Source: Lentisphaeria bacterium UBA1829 (lineage in GTDB: Bacteria; Verrucomicrobiota; Lentisphaeria; Victivallales; UBA1829). From it: 10,932 nucleotides of DNA. Each line of letters begins with the position of its first letter. The first letter of the stretch is position 1. This document shows, one piece after another, positions 1-6,320 of the stretch. The notes below the pieces were generated by a model, which did not search any database, was not told where the DNA came from, and saw nothing but the letters and a program-made list of their open reading frames with translations. The position numbers were made by a program, and so were the translations under genes. Where the stretch lies: NCBI GenBank assembly GCA_002338895.1, contig DDJH01000157.1, positions 1-10,932 on the forward strand. Reading direction: 5' to 3'.

Positions 1-617
1 AGGGCGCCGCCGCTGCCCCCCTCGCCGGTGACCACGGAGATCACCGGGACGGTGAGGGCGCTCATCAGGGCCAGGCAGCGGGCAATGGCCTCGGCCTGGC
101 CCCGCTCCTCCGCCTCCTTCCCCGGATAGGCCCCCGGGGTGTCAATAAAGGTAATGATGGGACGGCCGAATTTCTCCGCCTGCTTCATCAGGCGCAGCGC
201 CTTCCGGTATCCTTCCGGATGCGGACAGCCGAAGTTGCGCATCACATTATCCTTTGTGTTGCGTCCTTTCTGCGTGCCGATGACCATCACCGGAATATTG
301 TCGATCTTGGCAAATCCTCCGACGATAGCAGGATCGTCCGCATACCGGCGGTCCCCATGAAATTCCAGAAAATCCGTGCAGAAGCGCTCGATGTAATCCA
401 GCGTATAAGGCCGGTTCGGATGGCGCGCCAGCTGAACTCTCTGCCACGGAGTGAGCGATCCGTAGATCTTCTTCTTCATCGCATCAATCTTTGCTTTGAG
501 CGCATTGACTTCATCCGTCGTGTCGATATGGCTGGATGTGCTCAGCGATTCCCACTCCGCGAGTTTTGCCTCGAGCTCCGCGATCGGCTTCTCAAATTCC
601 AATGTGACCAGTGCCAT
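1..617 (-). CDS. accA: Acetyl-CoA carboxylase carboxyltransferase subunit alpha (5' part, runs off left edge)
   Basis: With AccD it forms the carboxyltransferase that moves CO2 from carboxybiotin to acetyl-CoA, giving malonyl-CoA, the committed step of fatty acid synthesis in the cytoplasm. About 205 codons are visible. The N-terminus has the family's helical region ([19 protein letters not shown]). It is followed by '[20 protein letters not shown]', '[19 protein letters not shown]', 'GTQKGRN', '[17 protein letters not shown]', '[12 protein letters not shown]' and the oxyanion-hole stretch 'TGEGGSGGA' at the truncated end. The family is usually about 320 aa, so the last third is missing. The start at 617 follows AAGGAG with 11 nt spacing. 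It lies 33 nt downstream of the L,D-transpeptidase-like gene, likely in one transcript. The last ~150 bases of visible coding sequence (1 to ~150) have very different codon use, with GCC, ACC, GGG and CCC replacing GCG, ACG, GGA and CCG. Identity is secure. Confidence 0.96.
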   Translation of the reverse strand, partial: MALVTLEFEKPIAELEAKLAEWESLSTSSHIDTTDEVNALKAKIDAMKKKIYGSLTPWQRVQLARHPNRPYTLDYIERFCTDFLEFHGDRRYADDPAIVGGFAKIDNIPVMVIGTQKGRNTKDNVMRNFGCPHPEGYRKALRLMKQAEKFGRPIITFIDTPGAYPGKEAEERGQAEAIARCLALMSALTVPVISVVTGEGGSGGA

Positions 618-650
618 TTATTCAAAAACTCCTTCTTGTCCGATTCCCCG

Positions 651-1289
651 TTATCTGACCAGTACCCTGCTGCCCTCTTTCAGCAGTCCAAACAGTTCAT
701 TGACATCCGAATTTTTCATCCGGAAGAAAAGCTGTTCCGCATCCTCTCCGGCAAGCGGAGCTTCTCCGTGGATTCCGGCGGCCGGGATCCCGTCCGCGTC
801 CCGCAGTTCGATCCACCGGCTTCCGAGCGTATTGCCCTCCGCGCCGGTCTTGTAAAGAACTCCGTTCAGTTCAAAATTCGGATATGCGAGTTTCGGTCCG
901 ACCAGGAATTCGCCGGATGGCACCGAAAAATCCCTGCCGCATTGAAACTTGAAACAGCGGAAAATGGTTTGTTCTCCGGTCAGCACCAGCAGCAGACCGG
1001 TTGTCTTGTTCAGTTCGGCGCTCCGGTTTTTCTCCTGATCCGCGTCCGGGATGGCCGCATTGGCCGCAATGGACAGTTTCAGAGCCTCGTTTGCCTCGTC
1101 GGGTGTTCCGGAAAGGAAATACACTTTTGTTGCCATCCGGGCGGCTGTCCGGTAGTCTTTCCGCTCCATGGCCGCTTTGGCGGAAGCCAGGTCGGAGGCG
1201 GCGTCCTGGGCGGCGAGCTGACCCGCGCACATCAGCAGTGTGCCCGCCAGAAGAAATCGGCACATATTCCGAAACCCCGTAGTTTTCAT
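651..1289 (-). CDS. Secreted YkuD/L,D-transpeptidase-like protein lacking the catalytic cysteine
   Basis: This is a 212-aa exported protein. Residues 1-27 form a signal peptide with a hydrophobic core around FLLAGTLLMCAG. Residues ~30-85 are helical, alanine-rich and TPR-like. From ~92 to the end the YkuD (L,D-transpeptidase) pattern is recognisable: 'LNKTTGLLLVLTGEQTIF', 'SVPSGEFLVGPK', 'NTLGSRWIELRD', 'GIHGE' and 'FRMKNSDVNELFGLLKEGS'. Active members read IHG-x(n)-S-x-G-C-[IV]-R-[LM]. Here the His-Gly (174-175) and Arg-Met (190-191) remain, but the SxGC segment is replaced by 'AEQLFF', with Phe188 where the nucleophilic Cys should be and about two residues fewer. It probably cannot cross-link peptidoglycan and may be a binding or regulatory pseudo-enzyme in the periplasm. 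I chose the ATG at 1289 because AGGA lies 8 nt upstream; an ATG at 1310 in frame has no comparable site. It sits between a one-lobe binding lipoprotein and accA. Confidence 0.72.
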   Translation of the reverse strand: MKTTGFRNMCRFLLAGTLLMCAGQLAAQDAASDLASAKAAMERKDYRTAARMATKVYFLSGTPDEANEALKLSIAANAAIPDADQEKNRSAELNKTTGLLLVLTGEQTIFRCFKFQCGRDFSVPSGEFLVGPKLAYPNFELNGVLYKTGAEGNTLGSRWIELRDADGIPAAGIHGEAPLAGEDAEQLFFRMKNSDVNELFGLLKEGSRVLVR

Positions 1290-1405
1290 AAATGATATCC
1301 TCATCATCAATTGACGTCGAACAGATTTTCTTTATAAGTTACTCTTGCAAAGTGTTTTTTTCAAGCTGCAAGACCGATTTTATGTGCAATGTTGTGAAAA
1401 GCGGT
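1290..1405. other. Intergenic gap with inverted repeat and weak promoter candidate
   Basis: These 116 bases separate the lipoprotein stop from the L,D-transpeptidase-like start. A perfect 6-bp inverted repeat, CTTGCA (1344-1349) and TGCAAG (1367-1372), flanks a 17-base AT-rich centre. On the minus strand TTGAAA is followed after 17 bases by TAACTT, and a TATAAA lies a few bases further on. This could be a secondary promoter for the last two genes with an operator-like repeat between its boxes. There is no T tract after the repeat, so it is not a clear terminator. The function is uncertain. Confidence 0.3.
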
Positions 1406-1882
1406 TCATTTCTCCAACGCATTTTTCAGTTCCTCCGCGCTGCTCCACGTTGCGAATGCGAAACGTTTTCCATCGCGGCTGTATTCGAGAACCGGGGTGA
1501 GGAGGGTGCGGCGGATCGGATCAACTTCCAGTCCGCCGATTGCCAGATCGGCTCTGCCGTTCCGGACGGTCGATGCGAGCGCATCGGGACGGACCGCGAA
1601 GAGAAAAATCCTCCATCCTTTTTTCCGGGCGAGTTCGCGGACCGTCTCCACTTCCGGTCCTTCGAAGGTCCCTCTCTGCGAAAGATAGGCCGCTTTGCCG
1701 CCCTTTGTGCTGACCGCCACCCGGAGAACTCCCCGTTTCTGAAGATCCTCAAATCGCTTCCGCGCTGCGATCCGGCTCAGTTCGACCGGATCCAACACCT
1801 CCGCTTCCGGTTTCGTTCCGCATCCGGCAAGGAGCAGTATTCCGGCGGTGAGATACAGGCATGAAGCAATCGGTCTTTTCAT
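1406..1882 (-). CDS. Short lipoprotein with a single SBP_bac_3-like lobe
   Basis: This is a 158-aa predicted lipoprotein. A signal peptide (residues 1-20) ends in lipobox L-A-G-C with Cys21 as the lipidation site. Residues ~32-48 form a charged helix. Residues ~51-142 match the first lobe of family-3 solute-binding proteins (amino-acid ABC receptors and the N-terminal domain of lytic transglycosylase MltF): 'RGVLRVAVSTKGGKAAYL', 'FEGPEVETVRELARKKGW', 'DALASTVRNGRADLAIGGL' and a following 'DPIRRT' with the Arg that usually holds a ligand carboxylate. Full members are ~230 aa or more with a second lobe; this one stops just after the hinge, at a clean TGA, with only 116 bp before the next gene. 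The start at 1882 lies 9 nt after the carA stop, so translation is probably coupled to carA. No permease or ATPase for it is nearby. The ligand is unknown. Confidence 0.65.
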   Translation of the reverse strand: MKRPIASCLYLTAGILLLAGCGTKPEAEVLDPVELSRIAARKRFEDLQKRGVLRVAVSTKGGKAAYLSQRGTFEGPEVETVRELARKKGWRIFLFAVRPDALASTVRNGRADLAIGGLEVDPIRRTLLTPVLEYSRDGKRFAFATWSSAEELKNALEK

Positions 1883-1891
1883 GTTCCTGGC

Positions 1892-3046
1892 TTACCGCGC
1901 CAGCATCTCTTTGAACTGGCGGAACAGGTAGAACGGATCATGCGGTCCCGGTGCGGCTTCCGGATGATACTGCACGGAGAACATCGGCGCCTCTTTGTGA
2001 CGGAGTCCTTCCACCGTGCCGTCGTTGAGATTGATGTGGGTGACCTCCACGCAGGAGGGCAGGGACTCCGGATCCAGCGCGAAGTTGTGATTCTGCGATG
2101 TGATTTCCACCGATCCGGTCGCCAGATTCTTCACCGGATGATTGCAGCCGTGGTGACCGAATTTCAGACGGTAGGTTTTCCCGCCGACCGCCCGTCCGAG
2201 AATCTGATGTCCGAGACAGATCCCCATCATCGGCACCTTCCCGATCAGTTTTGCCGCCATTTCGGCCGCATACGGCAGTGCCGCCGGGTCCGCCGGTCCG
2301 TTCGAGAGGAACACGCCGTCCGGCCGGAGCGCCAGAATCTCCTCCGCCGTTGTCTTTGCCGGAACGACCTGAATGTCGAGTCCGCAGAGCCGCAGCGAGC
2401 GGAGAATGTTCCATTTGATTCCGAAATCCACTGCGACAATCCGGTGTTCCACCGGCGGAAGCTCTTCCGCGATTCCCCAGCTCGTCGTGATCTTTCCATC
2501 CGGATCGAAGTGATACGCTTTTTCGCACGTGACCCTGGACGCATAGTCCTGATTGTCCAGTCCGCACCATTCGCGGGCTTTCCGGACCGCCTCCTCTTCC
2601 GAAATCTCCTCTTTGCTGCAATGGAGATATCCCTTCATCGTTCCGGAGGAGCGGAGTTTCAGCGTCAGCGCCCGGGTGTCGATTCCGTCGATTGCAGGGA
2701 CTCCGGCCTTGATCAGGGCTTCGGCAAGGGTCTCTTCCGCGCGCCAGTTGCTGGGTTCATTGTATTCATGCATCAGAAAGCCGTTGAGGAAGAATGCGCG
2801 GGATTCCTGGTCGGCCCTGTTGATTCCGCAGTTGCCGATTTCCGGGCAGGTCATTGTGACAAACTGACCGGCATAGGAGGGATCGCTGAGAATTTCCTGG
2901 TATCCGCTCATTCCCGTGTTGAACACAACCTCTCCGGTCCGGTCGATTCCGGCTCCGACGGAGCGACCCCGGAACACGGTTCCGTCCTCAAGTGCGAGAA
3001 ATGCCTTTTTTTCCCGCGCGGCTTTCCAGTCATATCCTTTTTCCAT
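1892..3046 (-). CDS. carA: Carbamoyl-phosphate synthase small (glutaminase) subunit
   Basis: It hydrolyses glutamine and passes ammonia to CarB for carbamoyl phosphate synthesis, feeding pyrimidine and arginine pathways in the cytoplasm. The N-terminal CPSase small-chain domain shows '[13 protein letters not shown]', '[20 protein letters not shown]', '[17 protein letters not shown]' and '[15 protein letters not shown]'. The class-I glutamine amidotransferase domain shows '[15 protein letters not shown]', 'FLSNGPADP', the nucleophile elbow 'GICLGHQ' (Cys277 of the chosen protein) and '[13 protein letters not shown]' (His361, Glu363), so the triad is intact. Length (384 aa) is normal. I chose the ATG at 3046, which has GGAG about 10 nt upstream. 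The in-frame ATG at 3055 lies directly on the ribosome-binding site. The N-terminus carries about a dozen extra residues before the usual start of the fold. carB is not adjacent. It is first in an apparent operon with the one-lobe lipoprotein, the YkuD-like protein and accA. Confidence 0.97.
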   Translation of the reverse strand: MEKGYDWKAAREKKAFLALEDGTVFRGRSVGAGIDRTGEVVFNTGMSGYQEILSDPSYAGQFVTMTCPEIGNCGINRADQESRAFFLNGFLMHEYNEPSNWRAEETLAEALIKAGVPAIDGIDTRALTLKLRSSGTMKGYLHCSKEEISEEEAVRKAREWCGLDNQDYASRVTCEKAYHFDPDGKITTSWGIAEELPPVEHRIVAVDFGIKWNILRSLRLCGLDIQVVPAKTTAEEILALRPDGVFLSNGPADPAALPYAAEMAAKLIGKVPMMGICLGHQILGRAVGGKTYRLKFGHHGCNHPVKNLATGSVEITSQNHNFALDPESLPSCVEVTHINLNDGTVEGLRHKEAPMFSVQYHPEAAPGPHDPFYLFRQFKEMLAR

Positions 3047-3096
3047 GAGATCCATACTCCTTTCCGACTACCTGCCGAACTGTTTTAAATCTGCGG

Positions 3097-3125
3097 AATA
3101 TACATCTTCGAAGAAAAAAAAGCAA
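3097..3125 (-). promoter_or_regulatory. Candidate sigma-70-type promoter for carA
   Basis: On the minus strand TTGCTT (3125-3120) and TATATT (3102-3097) are separated by exactly 17 bases, most of them a T-rich stretch. This would give a leader of roughly 45 nt before the carA start. The -10 box matches consensus at five of six positions, the -35 box at only three. No attenuator or PyrR-type leader is obvious. Confidence 0.45.
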
Positions 3126-3145
3126 AAAAACTCCTGCATTTTTTC

Positions 3146-3182
3146 AAAAAATTAACCGTTTCCGCATCCTGCGGGGGAAACG
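3146..3182 (-). terminator. Candidate intrinsic terminator upstream of carA
   Basis: On the minus strand CGTTTCC at 3157-3163 pairs with GGAAACG at 3176-3182, and CGCA/TGCG extends the stem inward with a bulge of three bases and a short loop. The hairpin is followed on the minus strand by GTTAA and six T residues (3151-3146). It would stop transcripts reading leftward through the antisense of the sigma gene (for example from phoU) before they reach carA. On the plus strand only a broken pyrimidine tract follows. The spacing between stem and T run is a little long. Confidence 0.35.
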
Positions 3183-3241
3183 CGCTTTTCTTCTCTTCCG
3201 GTCCTTCTCCCCGCCAGGAGGAGAGGGGAAAATAAAATATT

Positions 3242-3270
3242 TTGTAGAAAAGTGTAAAATCTTTTAAAAT
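3242..3270 (+). promoter_or_regulatory. Candidate sigma-70-type promoter for the ECF sigma gene
   Basis: TTGTAG (3242-3247), a 17-base spacer and TAAAAT (3265-3270) lie in an AT-rich stretch 85 bp before the sigma-factor start, giving a leader of about 78 nt. The -10 box matches five of six consensus positions. No ECF-type (GGAAC/CGTC-like) autoregulated promoter was recognised here, so the gene may be expressed by the housekeeping sigma factor. Confidence 0.45.
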
Positions 3271-3354
3271 AAGACTTGATTTTCTCTGAATTCGATGGTA
3301 CGGTATTGCCGCCGGTCCTGCGCCATGCGGAAACGGCTTATCCGGGAGAAAACA

Positions 3355-3912
3355 ATGAGTTTCACCACCCATTTCAGCATTGTCGGGCATTTGAAGGAGG
3401 AAGAGGATTCCTCCTGGGAACGCTTTTTTCAGACCTATGGTCCTCTGATCCGCATGCACGGAAAGGACTGCGGGGTGCCGGAAGGGGCGCTGGATGATCT
3501 GGTTCAGAATGTGATGCTCTCGGTGTTCAAACAGTCGAAGAGGTTTGAATACGATCCGGCGCGGGGGAGGTTCCGCGATTATCTCCGCATGATCATCCGG
3601 GCGCGGGCGAATGATTTTTTCCGGGAGCTGTACCGCGAGGAGCGGGCCGTCCGGGCCGTGCCGGAGATGGAGTGCCAGCTGGACAATCTCTACGCGGCGG
3701 AATGGGAGGAGCATGTCCGGAGGGAGAGTTTGAAAAAACTGCGGGAGGTCTCTTCCGCCCGTCATTTTCAGATTTTTCACATGGCGGTGATTCAGAACCG
3801 GGATCCGAAGGAGCTGGCGGCGTTTTTCCGGATGCCGCGCGCCACGCTGTATTCCATTCGGAGCCGGATGGAGGCGAAACTGCGGGAGATCGCCCGGTCT
3901 TTGAATGCCTGA
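3355..3912 (+). CDS. ECF-family RNA polymerase sigma factor
   Basis: This 185-aa protein would direct RNA polymerase to a dedicated promoter set. Sigma region 2 spans ~20-92 and includes 'ALDDLVQNVMLSVFKQ' (core-binding and -10 recognition helices) and 'FEYDPARGRFRDYLRMIIR'. Region 4 spans ~125-182 with the helix-turn-helix 'DPKELAAFFRMPRATLYSI' that contacts the -35 element. There is no region 1 or 3, as usual for ECF sigmas. I chose the ATG at 3355 because GGGAG lies 6 nt upstream; in-frame ATGs at 3295 and 3325 add a basic stretch unlike the family. No anti-sigma factor or sensor is adjacent: the gene stands alone, divergent from carA and convergent with phoU. The 'DPARGRFRDYL' motif is, from memory, common in PVC-phylum ECF sigmas. 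Its target genes cannot be told from the window. Confidence 0.88.
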   Translation: MSFTTHFSIVGHLKEEEDSSWERFFQTYGPLIRMHGKDCGVPEGALDDLVQNVMLSVFKQSKRFEYDPARGRFRDYLRMIIRARANDFFRELYREERAVRAVPEMECQLDNLYAAEWEEHVRRESLKKLREVSSARHFQIFHMAVIQNRDPKELAAFFRMPRATLYSIRSRMEAKLREIARSLNA

Positions 3913-3917
3913 AGTCC

Positions 3918-3941
3918 ACGTTTCCGGAAAAACGTTTTTTT
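3918..3941 (+). terminator. Intrinsic terminator of the sigma-factor gene
   Basis: ACGTTT (3918-3923) and AAACGT (3930-3935) form a 6-bp stem around a CCGGAA loop, followed directly by a run of seven T (3935-3941). It starts 6 nt after the sigma stop codon and ends just before the phoU stop. The T run serves the plus strand only; no matching tract terminates phoU from this element. The stem is short, so efficiency may be modest. Confidence 0.6.
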
Positions 3942-3943
3942 CG

Positions 3944-4654
3944 TCATCGGGGGGAGGTGACGGGAGGGGTTTTCCGGCTTTTGAACTCTCCGTCGATGCC
4001 GGTGCGGTGGCGGACGATGGCGCCTTTGACCATGTAGATGACGTCTTCATCGATATTGGTGGCGCAGTCGCCGATGCGTTCGAGGTGCTTGGAGACGTTC
4101 AGAAGATTCAGATAGCGCTCCGCGTTCTCGGGATGGAGACGGATCTGCTTGAGGAGTTCGGCATGGTTTTCCCGGTTCATGTCGTCGATGACGTCGTCAT
4201 AGGCGATTCCCTGATTTGCGAGATCGGCGTCCAGCTTGATCAGCGCGTCGAGACTCATGCTGAGCGCGTTTTTGGTGCATTCGCAGAGCGGACGAAGATT
4301 GACGGGAATTTTCTCCTCGCTGGAAATGGAGTAGTAGGAGAGGGCGCGCTTGGCGATGTTGACCGCGAGATCGCCGATGCGCTCGAGGTCGTTGTTCATT
4401 TTGAGACAGGCGATGACGTAGCGCAGATCCCCGGCGACCGGCTGGTGAAGGGCGAGAATTTTCAGGCACTCCTCTTCGACATCGAGTTCGAAGTGGTCGA
4501 TTTCGATATCGTTCCGGATCACGTTTTCGGCTTTTTCCTGGTTGGAGGTCATCACCGCGTCGACCGCGTCGGCGACGGCGTTTTCCACCATTCCGCAGAG
4601 GACGAGGATGCTTTTTTTCAGTTTGGAAATTTCATTGTCGAGAAGAACAGACAT
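3944..4654 (-). CDS. phoU: Phosphate-specific transport system accessory protein PhoU
   Basis: This 236-aa all-helical cytoplasmic protein binds metal, contacts the Pst transporter and the PhoR sensor kinase, and keeps the Pho regulon off when phosphate is plentiful. Two repeated three-helix-bundle halves are visible. The first has 'NNDLERIGDLAVNIAKRA' (Glu91, Asp95) and the second 'SKHLERIGDCATNIDEDV' (Glu192, Asp196), the paired E-x-x-x-D metal motifs of the family. The segment 'LALHQPVAGDLRYVIACLKM' is also characteristic. The C-terminal ~20 residues are a basic, proline-containing tail. I chose the ATG at 4654, with AAGGAG 10 nt upstream; an in-frame ATG at 4687 overlaps the pstB end. It is the last gene of the pst operon, 29 nt after pstB. 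Confidence 0.95.
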   Translation of the reverse strand: MSVLLDNEISKLKKSILVLCGMVENAVADAVDAVMTSNQEKAENVIRNDIEIDHFELDVEEECLKILALHQPVAGDLRYVIACLKMNNDLERIGDLAVNIAKRALSYYSISSEEKIPVNLRPLCECTKNALSMSLDALIKLDADLANQGIAYDDVIDDMNRENHAELLKQIRLHPENAERYLNLLNVSKHLERIGDCATNIDEDVIYMVKGAIVRHRTGIDGEFKSRKTPPVTSPR

Positions 4655-4683
4655 GGTTTTCGATCTCCTTTCCGGTCGTCGGA

Positions 4684-5460
4684 TCATCCGAAGCGTCCGG
4701 TGATGTAATCTTCGGTTTTTTTCTCTCTGGGCTTTGTGAAGAGCTGCTGGGTTTTGCCGTATTCGACGATCACGCCTTTGTAGAAGAACGCGGTGTAGTC
4801 CGAAACGCGCGCGGCCTGCTGCATGTTGTGCGTGACGATGACGACGGTGAAGGACTTCTTCAATTCGCCGATCAGATCTTCGATTTTGGATGTTCCGATC
4901 GGGTCGATCGCGGAGGTGGGTTCGTCCATCAGCAGAACTTCGGGCTGGATGGCGATGGCGCGCGCGATGCAGAGACGCTGCTGCTGACCGCCCGAGAGAG
5001 CGGTGCCGGGCTTTTTGAGCTTGTCTTTGACTTCGTCCCAGATGGCGGCCCCGCGGAGACTTTCCTCGACCCGGTCGGCGATCTCCGAGCGCGAAAGTTT
5101 GTAATGGAGGCGCATTCCGTAGGCGACGTTGTCGAAGACCGACATCGGGAACGGCGTGGGCTTCTGGAAAATCATGCCGACTTTGCGTCGCAGTTCCAGA
5201 ACATCGGTTTCCGGAGAGAGGATGTTTTCCCCGTCGATGAGGATCTCCCCCTCCGCCCGCTGCTCGCGGTAGAGCTGGTAGATGCGGTTGTAGATCCGCA
5301 GATGAGTCGATTTGCCGCAGCCCGACGGACCGATGACGGCGGTCACGCGGTTTTTGCGGATTTCGATGTTGTTGTCGAACAGCGCCTGATGATTTCCATA
5401 GTAGAAATTGAGGTGCCGGACGGAAATTTTGATTTCGTCTCCCGTCTTTGTCTCCGTCAT
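4684..5460 (-). CDS. pstB: Phosphate ABC transporter ATP-binding protein PstB
   Basis: This 258-aa ATPase powers phosphate import through PstC/PstA at the inner membrane. It has Walker A 'GPSGCGKST' (44-52), Q-loop '[13 protein letters not shown]' (Gln99), signature 'LSGGQQQR' (155-162), Walker B 'EVLLMDEP' (174-181, catalytic Glu180), D-loop 'SAIDP' and H-loop His211 ('VTHNMQQA'). All catalytic parts are present and length is normal. After Walker A the sequence reads '[12 protein letters not shown]', where PstB proteins normally have a Phe/Leu and 'LNRMND'. The start at 5460 follows GGGAG by 8 nt, and its ATG overlaps the pstA stop (ATGA), indicating translational coupling. The same reading frame stays open far upstream inside pstA, but that extension is a shadow and not a fusion. 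Confidence 0.97.
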   Translation of the reverse strand: MTETKTGDEIKISVRHLNFYYGNHQALFDNNIEIRKNRVTAVIGPSGCGKSTHLRIYNRIYQLYREQRAEGEILIDGENILSPETDVLELRRKVGMIFQKPTPFPMSVFDNVAYGMRLHYKLSRSEIADRVEESLRGAAIWDEVKDKLKKPGTALSGGQQQRLCIARAIAIQPEVLLMDEPTSAIDPIGTSKIEDLIGELKKSFTVVIVTHNMQQAARVSDYTAFFYKGVIVEYGKTQQLFTKPREKKTEDYITGRFG

Positions 5461-6320
5461 GATTTTTTCTCCCTGAGGATGGTTCTGCACAATAGGTTGA
5501 GAATGAGAACCGCCGTTGTAATCAGGAATGCGGCGCCCCATGCGCGCACGTGCATCTCCTCGAACGGCGAATTGGTTGCGTATTCTGTCATTGTGACCGT
5601 GAGGTTCGCGGTCGGCTGCGTGAAGAATCCGGTCGGCCATGCATCGCTGGTGAGGGCGGTGAAGAGCAGCGGAGCGGTCTCTCCCGCCACGCGCGCCACT
5701 GCAAGGAGCACGCCGGTGGTCAGTCCGTTCTTTGCGGAGCGGAACACCACGGCCAGCGTGATGCGCCACCGCGGGGCTCCGATCGCCAGCGCCGATTCCC
5801 GCAGCGCGTTCGGAACCATGCACAGCATGTCTTCGGTGGTCCGGAGAATCACCGGAAACATGATGATCGCCAGCGCGGCGGATCCGGCGAATCCGGAGAA
5901 GTTTCCGGTCGTCATGACCAGCAGCGTATAGATGAAGAGGCCGACGAGAATGGAGGGCATTCCCATCATCACGTTTGCGGAGAAGCGGACCATGTTTCCG
6001 AACCGGGTGCTCCGCGCGAATTCCGAAAGACAGATTCCGCCGAGCATGCCCGCCGGAACCGCCAGAAGGGTCGCGACCAGCGTGATGACCGCCGTGCCGA
6101 GGATGGCGTTGAGCATTCCGCCGCCGGGGACGCCGAACGGTTTGGTCGGCTCCGTCAGAAAGTCGACGGAGAGCGACTGGAGCCCGTTGCGGAGAATGGT
6201 CCACAAAATCCACAGCAGAAAGAACGCGGCGATCAGTGTGCTGAGGGCGGAGAGAAACGTGATCATCCGGTTGCGGAGCTTCCGGAGAAACAGACTGCGT
6301 CGTTTCAGAACGTTGATCAT
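5457..6320 (-). CDS. pstA: Phosphate ABC transporter permease PstA
   Basis: This 287-aa inner-membrane protein forms half of the phosphate channel. About six hydrophobic segments are seen, near 20-42, 72-98, 114-136, 146-166, 203-225 and 262-282. The ABC-permease EAA loop that docks on PstB lies at ~175-216, starting '[19 protein letters not shown]' and ending in '[14 protein letters not shown]', which is typical of PstA. The basic N-terminus ([13 protein letters not shown]) should be cytoplasmic. The start at 6320 has GGGAGG 6 nt upstream and overlaps the pstC stop by ATGA; its own stop overlaps the pstB start in the same way. Normal length, no defects seen. Confidence 0.95.
   Translation of the reverse strand: MINVLKRRSLFLRKLRNRMITFLSALSTLIAAFFLLWILWTILRNGLQSLSVDFLTEPTKPFGVPGGGMLNAILGTAVITLVATLLAVPAGMLGGICLSEFARSTRFGNMVRFSANVMMGMPSILVGLFIYTLLVMTTGNFSGFAGSAALAIIMFPVILRTTEDMLCMVPNALRESALAIGAPRWRITLAVVFRSAKNGLTTGVLLAVARVAGETAPLLFTALTSDAWPTGFFTQPTANLTVTMTEYATNSPFEEMHVRAWGAAFLITTAVLILNLLCRTILREKKS

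Noticed and set aside
219..1295. Long plus-strand open frame (358 codons) opposite accA and the transpeptidase-like gene
   Set aside because: It covers two well-supported minus-strand genes and shows no domain pattern. The GC-rich codon use of the real genes leaves few stops on the other strand.
1940..3088. 382-codon plus-strand open frame opposite carA
   Set aside because: It is a shadow of carA, whose motifs and catalytic triad are intact on the minus strand; the frame itself has no recognisable fold and an Arg/His-rich composition typical of antisense frames.
3139..3152. Short palindrome ATTTTTTCAAAAAAT suggesting an operator or hairpin
   Set aside because: It is only a T run facing an A run in AT-rich DNA, and the A run already serves as the T tract of the candidate terminator.
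3200..3232. Imperfect hairpin around CCTTCTCC and GGAGGAGAGG in the carA/sigma intergenic region
   Set aside because: It lies upstream of both candidate promoters, so it would not be transcribed with either gene. It is purine/pyrimidine-biased sequence with one wobble and no T tract.
3085..4050. 321-codon minus-strand open frame spanning the sigma gene and the intergenic region
   Set aside because: It runs antisense to the sigma factor and through AT-rich promoter DNA, overlaps the end of phoU, and its product is low-complexity Pro/Arg/His-rich.
3905..5931. Plus-strand open frames opposite phoU, pstB and pstA
   Set aside because: They mirror conserved pst/phoU genes, have Asp/Val/Phe-rich or Arg-rich antisense composition and no ribosome-binding site or motif.
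4684..6213. Apparent 509-aa protein with PstB at its C-terminus
   Set aside because: The N-terminal half is the out-of-frame translation of pstA. The PstB start at 5460 has its own ribosome-binding site and the ATGA overlap, so no fusion is supported.
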